A DNA stretch of 64,000 bases from JBCCIM01 sp965263205 (GCA_965263205.1 CBDHHF010000010.1:19336-83335); one strand, 5' to 3'; shown: positions 19,148-28,712, counted from the first letter of the stretch. The notes: generated from the sequence alone by a model not told the origin. Numbers and translations: made by a program.

Positions 19148-19849
19148 ATGTCAGTAATTGTTGTAACCGGTGCAAGCCAGGGTATTGGCCGCGCCATTGC
19201 CGAGGCGTTTGCTCGGGAGCCAGAAGCGCATATTGCGCTTGTTGCGCGAAATCAAGAAAAGCTGGCAGCGGTTGCCAAGGCGTGTGAAGCGCTGGGGGCG
19301 TCAGCGTCGATTTTTCCGTGTGATGTAACCGATGAAGCTGCAGTTGCCGGCATGGCGCAAGGTGTGCTCGATACGTTGGGCGTGCCCGATGTGTTGATTA
19401 ACAACGCCGGCGTCTTTCAGCCCGGCTCCTTGCTGGAAACAACCCTGGCCTCTTTTCGCCAACAGATAGATGTAAATCTGATAAGCGCGTTCAGCGTCAC
19501 GCAGCAATTTCTGCAATCGATGTTGGATAGAAACAGTGGTGCCATCTTCTACATGGCATCTGTGGCTGCACTCAAGGCGTATCCGGGTGGTGCTGCCTAT
19601 TGCGCAGCAAAACACGGACTGCTTGGGCTCGCCCGAAGCGTGCGCGAAGAAACCCGAGACACAGGGATCCGCGTCACTACCCTATTGCCGGGTGCTACAT
19701 TGACGCCTAGCTGGGATGGGGTTGAGTTGCCGGAAGAGCGGTTTATGCCGGCTGAGGACATCGCCAAAGCAGTACGCGATGTCTACCACATGTCAGCTCG
19801 TACCGTGGTAGAAGAGATGGTCCTCCGTCCGCAGCAGGGCGATATCTAA
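19148..19849 (+). CDS. Short-chain dehydrogenase/reductase, candidate sepiapterin reductase
   Basis: 233 residues with the classical SDR pattern: VTGASQGIGRAIAEAF (NADP-binding), DVLINNAGVF, catalytic Ser in MASVAALKAYPGG and the YCAAK motif (Tyr-x-x-x-Lys). It starts one base after the folE stop, so translation is coupled. SDR sequence alone does not fix the substrate. The PTPS-folE-SDR order makes a sepiapterin-reductase-like role, finishing tetrahydrobiopterin, the most economical reading. That assignment is inference from context. Confidence 0.85.
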   Translation: MSVIVVTGASQGIGRAIAEAFAREPEAHIALVARNQEKLAAVAKACEALGASASIFPCDVTDEAAVAGMAQGVLDTLGVPDVLINNAGVFQPGSLLETTLASFRQQIDVNLISAFSVTQQFLQSMLDRNSGAIFYMASVAALKAYPGGAAYCAAKHGLLGLARSVREETRDTGIRVTTLLPGATLTPSWDGVELPEERFMPAEDIAKAVRDVYHMSARTVVEEMVLRPQQGDI

Positions 19850-19853
19850 CACA

Positions 19854-20063
19854 CTATTGCCGCACCTCAAATCCGAGGTCTTCCACCACTGTGGCTAACT
19901 GTGATGGCGTTACTTGCGCTTCGTCGTACTGTACTTCAGCTTTGCCAATTTCCACGTGGTCTACGGCAACGCCGGCAGTTGCTTCGAGGGCTTTTTTTAC
20001 GGAAGCAACGCAGTGGCCGCAGCTCATCCCTTCTATGTGCAGGGTTTCTTGTTTGGTTGTCAT
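19854..20063 (-). CDS. copZ: Heavy-metal-associated (CopZ-like) copper chaperone
   Basis: 69 residues from the ATG at 20063 (an in-frame start four codons upstream is less likely). It is a single HMA ferredoxin-like domain with the copper site GMSCGHCVASVKKAL and the C-terminal strand LATVVEDLGFEVRQ. Such chaperones pass Cu(I) to a P-type ATPase. It lies directly downstream of the copA-like gene on the same strand, separated by 12 bases, so the two form a copper-handling unit. Confidence 0.9.
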   Translation of the reverse strand: MTTKQETLHIEGMSCGHCVASVKKALEATAGVAVDHVEIGKAEVQYDEAQVTPSQLATVVEDLGFEVRQ

Positions 20064-20075
20064 GTCTTTTAACAA

Positions 20076-22624
20076 TTAGCGTTTGGGTTGCCAGCGGCGG
20101 AGCCGCAAGCTGTTGGTAATGACAGAGACGCTTGAAAAAGCCATCGCCGCCGAGGCAATCATCGGATTGAGCGTGATACCCCAGACGGGGAAGAGCACGC
20201 CGGCTGCGATGGGAATGCCGATAACGTTGTAAATAAAAGCAAAAAACAGGTTCTGCTTGATGGTCCGCATGGCGCGTTTGGCAATCGAAATAGCCTGCGA
20301 AACCGCTGTGAGATCGTCTCGCATGAGCGTAATATCGCTCGTTTCAATGGCAACGTCGGTGCCGGCGCCAATGGCAATGCCGAGGTCGGCTGTTGCAAGT
20401 GCGGGGGCATCGTTGATGCCATCACCCACCATGGCGACAACCTGGCCGTTTGCTTGCATGCCGGCTACCTGTGCGGCTTTCTCCGCCGGCTTCACTCCGG
20501 CATATACTTCTTCGATACCCGCGTCTTTTGCGATGGCTCGTGCGGTTGTTTCCTGATCACCTGTGAGCATTGCCACAGCAATACCCTGCTTGCCAATCGC
20601 TGCAATGGCGTCGCGCGTAGTGGTGCGTAACGTATCAACAATCGACATAACCCCAACCACGGTGTGATTCAGGGCAATCAGGATGGCTGTATGTCCGGCT
20701 GCCTGGGCATCAACATAAGCAGATTGCCATCCGTTTTCTGGAATGTGTTGTGCGTTGATGTAGCTCGCATTGCCAATATGGATAACCGTGCTATCAACGG
20801 TGGCCTCAACACCCGAACCGGTTACGCTGTTAAACGCAGTCACCGGCAGTAACTCGATGGCTGATGCCTGCGCGTGGGCAACCACTGCCTCTGCAAGCGG
20901 ATGCTCGGAGCGTTGTTCTGCAGACGCAGCAAGCTGGATAACCCGCTCGGGCGCTACATCTGTCGTGACAGGTGTATACGCGACGACTTGCGGCTTACCC
21001 GCTGTGAGGGTGCCTGTTTTGTCGAGCACAATTTTGGAGATCTGCGGCAGGCGTTCGAGGGTGTCACCACCTTTTATCAGAATCCCGTGTTCAGCCGCTT
21101 TGCCTGTAGCAACCATAACAGCTGTAGGTGTCGCAAGCCCCAGGGCACAGGGACATGCTATAATGAGCACGGATACAAAGGCAACCAGGGAGAGGGCAAG
21201 GGAACTGGTAAAGAAATACCACGCGGCAAAGGTGAGGATGGCAATCACCAGGACCGTCGGCACAAAGACGCCGGCCACCACATCTGCAAGTTTTTGAATC
21301 GGTGCTTTGCGACCCTGTGCATCTTTGACAAGGCGAACAATCTGTTGTAGTGTGGTCGCCTGACCCACGCGTTGGACGTCAAAGACAAACGCACCGGTTT
21401 TGTTGAGCGTGCCACCTACCACTGTATCGCCCGTTAATTTATCAACCGGGACGGGTTCTCCTGTGATCATACTCTCGTCGACCGCAGAGGCACCATCGAC
21501 AATCGTTCCGTCTAACGGGATGTGCTCGCCCGGGCGCACGAGTACCCGCATACCAACGGTAATCTGCGCAAGAGGCATTGTTGTTTGGGTGTCGCCATCC
21601 ACAACCACAGCAGTGGGGGCTGAAGCGCTAAAAGTTGAGCGAGCGAAGCGTTGGTTTTTTGTTTTGCCCTGGCTTCCAGGAGCCGGCCGAGTAGCACGAG
21701 CGTGATAATTACGGCCGCGGCTTCGAAATACACATCGGGGTGCCGGCCGGTCTCTGCCATGAACTGGGCTGGCCAGAAGGTTGTGGCTGTGCTGTAAGCG
21801 TATGCTGCTCCCACACCGAGCGCTATCAGGGAGTTCATGTCTGCCGCCCGGTAGCGTAGTAACCGAAATGCACTCGCGAAAAATGGCCAGCCCGCCCATA
21901 AAACAACCGGGGTAGTAAGGGCAAACATCCAGTAATTGACACCAGTAAACGTGATCGCTTCGTGTGACATCGAAATCACTACCACCGGCAAGCTCAGCAG
22001 CGCGGCTATGATAAACCTGTTACGGAGACGGACATAGTGTGAGGTGCCCGCTGCTTCTTCTGCGGCATCTGGCGACACATCACCCTTTAGACTGGTCAGG
22101 CCCTGTGCTGCGAGCTTTCGGTTGATTTCCTCAACTGGGAATAACTCGGCAATGTGGGTAACGGTAACCTCTTTGCCTTCAGGTTGGTTCGTTAGTGTAA
22201 TATCGAGCAGACCAGGTATATCGCCCAGGGCTGCGCGGAGGCGTTCGAGTGAAACGGCGTCGGCAGTGAGGGGCAGGACCGAAACGGTTTGCGGGATGGA
22301 AAACCCGGTTCGCTCTACCGTTTGGATGAGGTCTTTGATACTCGCTTGCTGGCCGTCGTAAGCGACGCGTGCCTGATTGTTGGCAAGGTTGACTTGGGCG
22401 AGGGAAACGTCGGAGCGCTTCGCGAGCTGTTTTTCGATACGGACAGCACAGGCGGCACACTCCATGCCGGCAACAGGCAGCAAAACTTCAGTTTGTGCTG
22501 TGCTATGCTGTGTAGCACTATGTGGTGTAGCACTATGCTGTGTTGCGCTACTCTGTGTTGCGCTACTTTGAGCAGTGTCTTGGGGTACAGCGTCGTTGGC
22601 AGACGCTTCGTTATGCGTACGCAT
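20076..22624 (-). pseudogene. copA: Copper-translocating P1B-type ATPase, split by a frameshift
   Basis: The protein is encoded in two overlapping frames. The 5' frame (22624 down to about 21615) encodes an unusual Ser/Thr/Gln repeat tail, an HMA domain (GMECAACAVRIEK), a second HMA-like fold without a CxxC, and the first four membrane helices, ending ASLAQLLALQPP. The 3' frame continues TAVVVDGDTQTTMPL, then the actuator motif ITGEPVPV, the metal-binding IIACPCALGLATPT, phosphorylation site VLDKTGTLTAGKP and MVGDGINDAPALA. The break coincides with a run of five G at 21614-21618. One more base there restores an 848-849-residue Cu(I) exporter. This could be a sequencing error or a real mutation; the position does not match the programmed frameshift known in E. 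coli copA. Confidence 0.88.
22493..22567 (-). repeat. 15-bp tandem repeat in the 5' end of copA
   Basis: Five 15-base units encode the pentapeptides SSATQ, SSATQ, HSATP, HSATQ, HSTAQ between the start and the first HMA domain of the copper ATPase. The DNA units are near-identical (TGTGTAGCACTATGC-like on the plus strand), so the count could vary by slippage. A flexible cytoplasmic spacer is the likely product. Confidence 0.75.
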
Positions 22625-22682
22625 GGTTCAGCGTAAAGTCGGTGGTGTAGTTTCCCTTACGCTGGATTTATCGGGAGGTTCG

Positions 22683-23093
22683 TCAGGCTGCGGCTTCGAC
22701 TTCTTCCGGGATCTCGAGCTCGTCGGTACCAAAGATTTTGTCGAGCTGTTCTTTCAAGGCCTGTTCGCTGTAAGGCTTGAGCAGGTAGCCGCTGACGCCG
22801 GCATTACGGGCCAATTTGACGTCTTCTGTTTTGTTTTTGGAAGAACACATGAGAACAGGGATACTCTTTACCTCCTCCGATTTTCGAATGCTATTCAGAA
22901 ATGCATGAATGTCGATACCCGGTTTGAGCCACTCAGCGTCAATAATGATCAGGTCAATGCTTGTCATGCGAAGGTGCTGAACAGCTTCAGGTGCGCTGGT
23001 AGCAAGCATGATTTCTGAATACCCCAACTCTTCCAGGCGCTCACGCAGAATTCGGGCTACAAAATAGGTCTCAACGACGATCAGAATATTCAT
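22683..23093 (-). CDS. Single-domain response regulator receiver protein
   Basis: 136 residues, a lone receiver (CheY-like) domain. IDLIIIDAEWLKPG carries the phospho-acceptor aspartate region, VLMCSSKNKTEDVKLA the switch Ser/Thr region, and VSGYLLKPYSEQALKEQL the conserved lysine-proline. The C-terminal tail is acidic and Ala-rich with no output domain, so it probably signals by protein-protein contact. It stands alone between the copper ATPase and MscS; its kinase is not identifiable from context. Confidence 0.88.
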   Translation of the reverse strand: MNILIVVETYFVARILRERLEELGYSEIMLATSAPEAVQHLRMTSIDLIIIDAEWLKPGIDIHAFLNSIRKSEEVKSIPVLMCSSKNKTEDVKLARNAGVSGYLLKPYSEQALKEQLDKIFGTDELEIPEEVEAAA

Positions 23094-23349
23094 GAGCGAA
23101 GTAGCAGAAAGATGGAAGTAACGGGTAGGGAGGGTGGTGATGCTGAATGCATCGACCAGATTGGCGAAATCTTAAATCTGACTACAAGTTTAAAAATAAT
23201 TTTCATATTGTCGCAAAATCAGACAGTCGCAGTACGTATTTTCCCATTTCAGGGCGTTTGTAGTGTTTTGGCATCCTGTGGTACACAATTTGGACACATC
23301 TTTTACACCCGCCTCTGGCACAATTAATCACCTAAATTAAATTTCTAGC

Positions 23350-24171
23350 ATGGACTGGCTTACACCTGAGAATATCACGTTGCTCGTACAAGATTACCTG
23401 ATCCCCGCAGTAACAGCGTTGTTGCTGTTGTTTGTGGTCTTTATCGCGGCTGGATGGGCCAAGCGGATTGTTAAGAAGGGACTTGAGCGTGCAAACGTAG
23501 ACATCACCCTTACGAAGTTCTTTTCCAATATGGCACGCTACGCTGTGCTCATTATTGGTGTTATTGCCGTATTAGCGCGGGTTGGCATTGAAACAGCCAG
23601 TTTTGCAGCGATTCTTGCTGCAGCCGGTTTTGCCATTGGTATGGCGTTTCAGGGCACACTATCTAATTTCTCTGCCGGCATCATGCTGTTGGTATTCCGT
23701 CCCTTTAAAGTGGGCGACCTGGTTACCGTTGGTGGCGAAACAGGTGTGGTAGACGAAATTGAGCTCTTCACGACAAACCTCAACACACCCGATAACCGTC
23801 GTATTATTGTACCCAACAGCTCTGTTTTTGGCGCAACGATTGAAAACATGACATTCCACGATACGCGTCGTGTTGATGTGGCGGTGGGTACAGATTATGG
23901 CGCTGATCTGGATGAAACGCGGAAAGTGATTGAAGCGGCCTGCGCTGGCGTAAAAGGCCGGCTCCCCGATCTGGGTGTAGAAGCCTACCTGGTGAGTCTG
24001 GGCGGTTCGTCAATCGACTGGGAAGCACGCGTATGGTGCAAGTCCGCCGACTACCTCGCTGTAAAAGACGAATTGACGGAAGCTGTTAAGAACGGACTGG
24101 ATGCTGCAAACATCAACATTCCGTTCCCACAAACCGACATCCACATCGATGGAACGGTGGTCAGTGGCTAA
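23350..24171 (+). CDS. mscS: MscS-family small-conductance mechanosensitive channel
   Basis: 273 residues, close to E. coli MscS (286). There are three N-terminal membrane helices: residues about 15-35, 60-85, and the pore-lining Gly/Ala-rich FAAILAAAGFAIGMAFQGTL. FSAGIMLLVFRPFKVGDLV and the beta domain follow (GVVDEIELFTTNLNTPDNRR, IVPNSSVFGATIENMT). It opens under membrane tension to release solutes during hypo-osmotic shock. A strong terminator follows at 24217-24258, and the gene appears monocistronic. Confidence 0.95.
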   Translation: MDWLTPENITLLVQDYLIPAVTALLLLFVVFIAAGWAKRIVKKGLERANVDITLTKFFSNMARYAVLIIGVIAVLARVGIETASFAAILAAAGFAIGMAFQGTLSNFSAGIMLLVFRPFKVGDLVTVGGETGVVDEIELFTTNLNTPDNRRIIVPNSSVFGATIENMTFHDTRRVDVAVGTDYGADLDETRKVIEAACAGVKGRLPDLGVEAYLVSLGGSSIDWEARVWCKSADYLAVKDELTEAVKNGLDAANINIPFPQTDIHIDGTVVSG

Positions 24172-24568
24172 AGCGATATTATTTTGATATTGCGCTGGTA
24201 GCTTAACCAGCACCCTGAGCCGGATGCATGCTTTGAAAGGTGTGCATCCGGCTTTTTTATGGGGTAATACAGGGGCTTTGTCCCAAATTTGTGTTCAATT
24301 ATTAACGACAGCGTCGTCAAAATAGGAAAGATATATAGCGATACGTTTATCTAAGTCGCTAGAAAACAATATGGTACGATATCTGCATTACCGTTGTCAC
24401 AAGCTTCCCACAGTCCTTTGATGGACGAACATCAATTATTTTTTGCTGATATACCGGTTGGCCGTTTGTGATGTACGTGCCAGTTGATACGGTTGTCAAT
24501 CCCCTGGACAAGGATTGCGAAATGCGCTAAAAAGCCCAATTTCGATTCAGCTTTTATGCGAGGATCCC
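24172..24568. other. Intergenic region between mscS and the small membrane protein
   Basis: About 400 bases. It contains the mscS terminator and otherwise AT-rich sequence. A GAGGATCCC stretch just before 24569 looks like a ribosome binding site for the small membrane protein. Confidence 0.4.
24217..24258 (+). terminator. Rho-independent terminator of mscS
   Basis: AGCCGGATGCA (24218-24228) pairs with TGCATCCGGCT (24243-24253), followed by a T run. It lies 46 bases after the mscS stop. Confidence 0.85.
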
Positions 24569-24805
24569 ATGATATATTTAACAGGACAACTCATTTTCTT
24601 TTTGGCAGTAACCGCTTTTCTCGGCTTTATCGTTGGGTGGTTATTGCGTGGCGCCATGTTGCCATTATCCATGTTCGAGCATGGTGAATACACAACGTAT
24701 ACGATACCTGAACAGGCGCCCGAGCACGCAACGTACGAGTTTGTTAGAACGCCGCGTCAGCCAAAGCGTGTATTTTCAGAAGTAGAGCAGCCGGCTGAAT
24801 CATGA
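24569..24805 (+). CDS. Small single-pass membrane protein of unknown function
   Basis: 78 residues from the ATG at 24569, chosen because GAGG lies about 7 bases upstream. A frame open from 24515 would add a non-hydrophobic leader. Residues about 4-27 (TGQLIFFLAVTAFLGFIVGW) form one membrane helix ending in LLRG. A soluble tail follows with a HGEYTTYTIPEQAPEHATYE region and basic residues. The helix plus GWLLRG resembles small membrane proteins seen in many bacteria without assigned function. A bidirectional terminator separates it from the convergent sigma-54 regulator. Confidence 0.55.
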   Translation: MIYLTGQLIFFLAVTAFLGFIVGWLLRGAMLPLSMFEHGEYTTYTIPEQAPEHATYEFVRTPRQPKRVFSEVEQPAES

Positions 24806-24856
24806 TACGATAACCGAGCTATTGCGTGCACACGAGCACGTGCTAGTGTAAAAACC

Positions 24857-24889
24857 AAAAGGGATGTACAATTGCTGTACATCCCTTTT
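24857..24889. terminator. Bidirectional terminator between convergent genes
   Basis: A perfect 14-bp stem, AAAAGGGATGTACA (24857-24870) with TGTACATCCCTTTT (24876-24889), around a 5-base loop. A-rich and T-rich flanks let it act on both strands. It separates the small membrane protein gene from the NtrC-type gene. Confidence 0.92.
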
Positions 24890-24913
24890 TTAATGTGGTA
24901 TAGATCGTGGAAA

Positions 24914-26392
24914 TCAAGACTCAAGCTCGATGCCTTCTTGCTTGTACTTCTCCAGTAACCGGTAAATGGTTGAGCGTGTGACACCAAGCCGCAACGAGGT
25001 TTGATCTACGTTACCTTTGCATATCTTGTAAGCCTGCAAAACAGCCATGCGTTTCAGGTCTTCAAGCGGCAGAATATCTTTGGGATCCATGGCCGCGTTG
25101 ATCGCGCCAACAGGATTTGAAGCCCCTGAGCTTCCATTATTACCACCACTTGTCATCGCTACATCCGAAGTGGTTACAGCTGGATGTAGTGAGCCTGTCG
25201 CCGGCCGTTTGGTCAAGAGGATCGCATCAAGCATCAAATCATCCGGAATAATCTCATCTGTGTCTGAGATAAGAAGCGCGCGCTCAATGGCGTTCTTCAA
25301 TTGCCGTACATTACCCGGCCAGGAGTACTCGAGAATTTTCCTGCGACTGGCTGCTGAGAATTCCCTTGGCTGTACGTCCTTGTGCCGTTTCAGGAAGTCG
25401 TTGCGGAAGAAGGTAGCCAGGAGGAGGGTGTCCTGATCGCGTTCACGCAACGGGGGAAGGTTGATAGGGAATTGGAAAAGCCGGTAGTAGAGGTCCTCTC
25501 TGAACTTACCATCATGAATCATCGAAACGATGTCTCGATTGGTTGCGCAAACTACGCGCACGTCTACTCGTATCGTTTCGTTGCTCCCTACGCGCTGTAC
25601 TTCCTGGTTTTGCAGTACACGAAGTAGTTTGGCCTGTAAATCGAGGTTGAGTTCACCAATTTCATCCAGAAAAATAGTACCCTGGTTGGCTTGTTCAAAC
25701 TTACCCGTTTTTCGCGTGTATGCACCGGTAAATGAACCTTTCTCGTGCCCAAAGAATTCGCTTTCCATCAGCTCGCGTGGAATCGCGGCGCAGTTGACGA
25801 CCACAAAGGCTTGGCGCTTTCTGGATGAGTTGTAGTGGATGGTATGAGCAACCAACTCCTTACCCGTTCCACTTTCTCCAACAATGGCTACCGACAAATC
25901 ACCTACCAGCGTTTTGTTGATCAACCTGAAGACTTTCCCCATGCTTGCGCTTTCCCCAATCATGCCCGGAATGCCGTGCGGTACACGCAATTGTTCGCGC
26001 AGGATGTTCACTTCCTGGGTGAGATGGGTGCGCTCCGCAATTTGCTCTGCCAGCCGGTTGATTTTGACGGTGTCGTCGTGGCCTTTGGTGATATAATCGT
26101 ATGCACCCAGTTTCAGCGCTTCCAGCGCGACACTGACAACAGATTGGGAGGATACTACGATGACAGGCAACTTTGGTGCTGCCAATTTGATCTGGCGTAG
26201 CGTTTCGAGTCCACCCTGCCCGGGCATGACGAGGTCCAGGAGCACCAGATGTGGTTGTTGATCAAGGCAATCAACTACATCTTCACCTTTGTTGAAGGTT
26301 TTGATATCTACCTGTTCAATTTTGCGGAGCTGAAACTGCAACAGCGCGCTGTACTCTGGATCGTCGTCTACAATGAAGATGCGAAATGACAT
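24914..26392 (-). CDS. NtrC-family sigma-54-dependent response regulator
   Basis: 492 residues in three parts. The receiver (1-120) has FIVDDDPEY and the phospho-acceptor in LVLLDLVMPGQGG. The AAA+ domain (about 145-380) has Walker A VGESGTGKELVAHTI, the sigma-54 contact loop GSFTGAYTRK, Walker B TIFLDEIGEL and RFREDLYYRL-type sensor segments. The C-terminal Fis-type helix-turn-helix is CKGNVDQTSLRLGVTRSTIYRLLEKY. It activates sigma-54 promoters after phosphorylation. The histidine kinase starts its transcript 72 bases upstream, with the small GTPase before that. The kinase is the probable partner. Confidence 0.95.
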   Translation of the reverse strand: MSFRIFIVDDDPEYSALLQFQLRKIEQVDIKTFNKGEDVVDCLDQQPHLVLLDLVMPGQGGLETLRQIKLAAPKLPVIVVSSQSVVSVALEALKLGAYDYITKGHDDTVKINRLAEQIAERTHLTQEVNILREQLRVPHGIPGMIGESASMGKVFRLINKTLVGDLSVAIVGESGTGKELVAHTIHYNSSRKRQAFVVVNCAAIPRELMESEFFGHEKGSFTGAYTRKTGKFEQANQGTIFLDEIGELNLDLQAKLLRVLQNQEVQRVGSNETIRVDVRVVCATNRDIVSMIHDGKFREDLYYRLFQFPINLPPLRERDQDTLLLATFFRNDFLKRHKDVQPREFSAASRRKILEYSWPGNVRQLKNAIERALLISDTDEIIPDDLMLDAILLTKRPATGSLHPAVTTSDVAMTSGGNNGSSGASNPVGAINAAMDPKDILPLEDLKRMAVLQAYKICKGNVDQTSLRLGVTRSTIYRLLEKYKQEGIELES

Positions 26393-26464
26393 GTGTGGCT
26401 CTTTTATAGGTACTGTAAAATTTGTCGGGGCAGTGATTTACCCTGGTGCGGTAAGCACATCGAA

Positions 26465-27601
26465 TCAGGTATGCTGAATTTCAGCCTCTGTGTTTTTGTG
26501 GGTTACAGGTTTGGGAAGTCTGAACCAGAATCGCGCACCACCCTGTGCACCGGGTGCATACCCAATGGTGCCGCCCCAGCCTTCGATAGTAATTTTGCAG
26601 AAATACAGGCCAAGACCTACCTGCCCTGTTTTATCTTTACCCTGTGAGAATCTGTCGAATAGCCCTTCGATTAATTCTTGGGGGACTCCTTTGCCCTGGT
26701 CCTGGACATCAGTCTGAATAAATTCACCGTCTTCGTACACGTGAACGGAAACGGTTTGACCGCTTTCTGAATGTCGAATGGCGTTTGCAAGCAAATTGTA
26801 GAGCACGCGCTCCAGGCGTTCAGCTTCTCCAACGACCTTGAATGGTGCAGCGGCGGTGGATTCGGTCAGTTCGACCGCAACACCTTTTAGGCTGGCTGTA
26901 GCTTGGAGAGAGTTGACAACTTCGCCGGCGCACGAATGCAAATCAGGAGCGATGTCGGTACCAATAAGGGTTGGGACAAGCGGCCGTACTTCGTTGGCAA
27001 AAGTTGTCAGAATACTGCTGATCAGATTCTGCATTTTACCCGCCTGGCGCAGCCCAATGTGTAGCAATTCGTCGCCATCTGATTCTACCATGTCTTCCGA
27101 CTGGAGTAGCGTCAGACTGCCCTTGATGCTTGCAAGCGGGTTGGAAAGATCGTGTACAATGCAATGCAGCAAGACTTCGCGTTTGTTGATTTCATCGATC
27201 AACTGCTCGTATTCGAGGCGTTGTTCGCGGGCTTGCTGGAAAATTGGCCATACCTGTTGTTGATGCGGCACACGGATAAGCAACAGCGGGTGCTCTTCGA
27301 TAAAGAGGACTGTTGCTTCGAGTAATTGCTCTTTGTTGTCGGGTGTGTTTTCGGTCCACACGCCGGATGCACGCCTGTCGTTGGACGAGGAAAGCCAAAA
27401 GTCGGCGTTGCGTTCGAGGAAGTCTTCGAGGAAGTAAAACGTATCGCCGGGTGTGAGGCCCTCGGTTTGAGTATTAAGCGCCGGCCAGAGTGCCGACAAC
27501 CAGGGAGGCGTTTCGCTTAGCATGCTGAACGTGCCATCCTCGGCCCGTTCCAGTACAGCAATATCAAGATCGGAAAATAACCTGGCAAGGATGGCTGACA
27601 T
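26465..27601 (-). CDS. Sensor histidine kinase
   Basis: About 378 residues from the ATG at 27601; an in-frame TTG at 27649 is less likely. The N-terminal half (about 1-150) is a PAS-like sensor without membrane helices, so the kinase is probably cytoplasmic. The H-box is HCIVHDLSNPLASIKGSL (about residue 165). The ATPase domain shows LERVLYNLLANAIRHSESG (N-box), DQGKGVPQELIEGLFDRFSQ (G1/F) and GQVGLGLYFCKI (G2). It lies directly upstream of the NtrC-type regulator on the same strand and likely phosphorylates it. Confidence 0.93.
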   Translation of the reverse strand: MSAILARLFSDLDIAVLERAEDGTFSMLSETPPWLSALWPALNTQTEGLTPGDTFYFLEDFLERNADFWLSSSNDRRASGVWTENTPDNKEQLLEATVLFIEEHPLLLIRVPHQQQVWPIFQQAREQRLEYEQLIDEINKREVLLHCIVHDLSNPLASIKGSLTLLQSEDMVESDGDELLHIGLRQAGKMQNLISSILTTFANEVRPLVPTLIGTDIAPDLHSCAGEVVNSLQATASLKGVAVELTESTAAAPFKVVGEAERLERVLYNLLANAIRHSESGQTVSVHVYEDGEFIQTDVQDQGKGVPQELIEGLFDRFSQGKDKTGQVGLGLYFCKITIEGWGGTIGYAPGAQGGARFWFRLPKPVTHKNTEAEIQHT

Positions 27602-27721
27602 GGCATTTACTGCAGGTTTCGATTCAATGGTTTCTGCTCTGCACGACAACGCGGGATTCGTCGCTAGATCCTTGCGATCGAAATACCTGAAAAGCGCGTT
27701 CGCAAGCTAAAACCAAAAAAG

Positions 27722-28216
27722 CTATGCGTTCATTATCATCTGTGTGAGGGTTTCGAAGACCTCTTCAACTCCCGTGCCCGTTTTGGCACTCGTGTACATG
27801 ATGGTCCAGCCGCTTTCCTCCAATTGCCGGATTTCCCGCTCCTGGTTCTCCCATGGTTTATTCAAATCCATCTTGTTGAATACCACAATGAAGGGCAAGG
27901 GGCCCAGCTCTTGTTCTACTTTTTGCTGGAGCAGATGAGCGGCTTCAAAAGAAGAGCGGCGCGTGCTATCAATGACCAACAGATAACCAGCTGCTCCGCG
28001 AACATAGTTCATGGACAACGCCTGGAATCGGTCTTCTCCATTCAGGTCCCATAGCATCAAATTGACACTTTTGCCGTCAAAATCGACAATTTTCTTATCG
28101 ACTTTTGCGCCCATGGTTGTCAGGTATTTGTCGGAGAATATCCCCTGCACGTAACGGCGCACCAGGCTTGTTTTGCCCACAGCAAACGTGCCCAGCATAC
28201 AAATTTTCTTCTTCAT
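27722..28216 (-). CDS. Rab/Ras-like small GTPase
   Basis: 164 residues, a stand-alone small GTPase of eukaryote-like type. All G motifs are visible: G1 LGTFAVGKTSLVRRY, G2 TTMGAKVDKK, G3 LMLWDLNGEDRFQ (DxxG, where Rab has WDTAGQE), G4 FNKMDLNK and G5 TSAKTGTGVEEV. There is no C-terminal prenylation cysteine. Such prokaryotic Ras-superfamily proteins act as switches, as MglA does in polarity. It is first of the GTPase-kinase-regulator run and is divergent from the coiled-coil/OmpA pair, which suggests one functional module. The usual catalytic Gln of switch II is replaced (GED rather than GQE). Confidence 0.92.
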   Translation of the reverse strand: MKKKICMLGTFAVGKTSLVRRYVQGIFSDKYLTTMGAKVDKKIVDFDGKSVNLMLWDLNGEDRFQALSMNYVRGAAGYLLVIDSTRRSSFEAAHLLQQKVEQELGPLPFIVVFNKMDLNKPWENQEREIRQLEESGWTIMYTSAKTGTGVEEVFETLTQMIMNA

Positions 28217-28712
28217 GGTTTAATACAAGAGGGGACCTGAAGCTTGACCAGGAAATGCTCTCATGTCTGTGATTTTCCTGATTGCGTACATTTTTTGATT
28301 ATCCAACAGGGAGGTGGGCCGTGTCGCAAAATGCTGTAGCAAAATAAAACAAATTGTCGGAATAAAAAACTTTTCGCAACAGGGGTTAGAAATTCATAAT
28401 AAACGTGACGAAGTCACATAATACACCTTGGTTACAGGGCGATACATAAAGCATAACCCACTTTCGCATGCCATTGAATGGCTTGTGGATGCTGCATGTC
28501 GCTGCTGTGGTTTAGTCGGTAAGCATATGCTAAGGGGAATGGAACCTTTGTTAGGCGCAAAGGTGCCTTATGCCGGCGCTGAAATTGGGTTATTCTGTAT
28601 TTTCAACTGAAAAACGCTTTATTTTCAGCTAATCCTACGTTTAATTTTCGTTGTAACGCCAAAAGATCTATATATTTGATCGGTTACAATCCTTTTTTAT
28701 ACATATCTGTTT
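28217..28712. other. Divergent regulatory region of the GTPase module
   Basis: 496 bases between the minus-strand GTPase and the plus-strand coiled-coil gene. It is AT-rich from about 28290 and should hold promoters for both directions. A 60-codon plus frame at 28428-28610 lacks supporting features and I do not call it. Confidence 0.5.
28651..28678 (+). promoter_or_regulatory. Candidate Bacteroidota-type promoter for the coiled-coil/OmpA pair
   Basis: TATATTTG at 28671-28678 matches the Bacteroidota -7 element TAnnTTTG. A TTG at 28651-28653 lies at roughly the -33 position. The element sits 35 bases before the ATG at 28713. It was found by eye, and no transcription start is known. Confidence 0.5.

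Noticed and set aside
20076..22624. Programmed ribosomal frameshift in copA as in E. coli
   Set aside because: The break is after the fourth membrane helix rather than after the first metal-binding domain, and no good slippery heptamer with a downstream structure was seen.
28428..28610. 60-codon ORF in the divergent regulatory region
   Set aside because: No ribosome binding site, no domain, and it lies in the probable promoter region.
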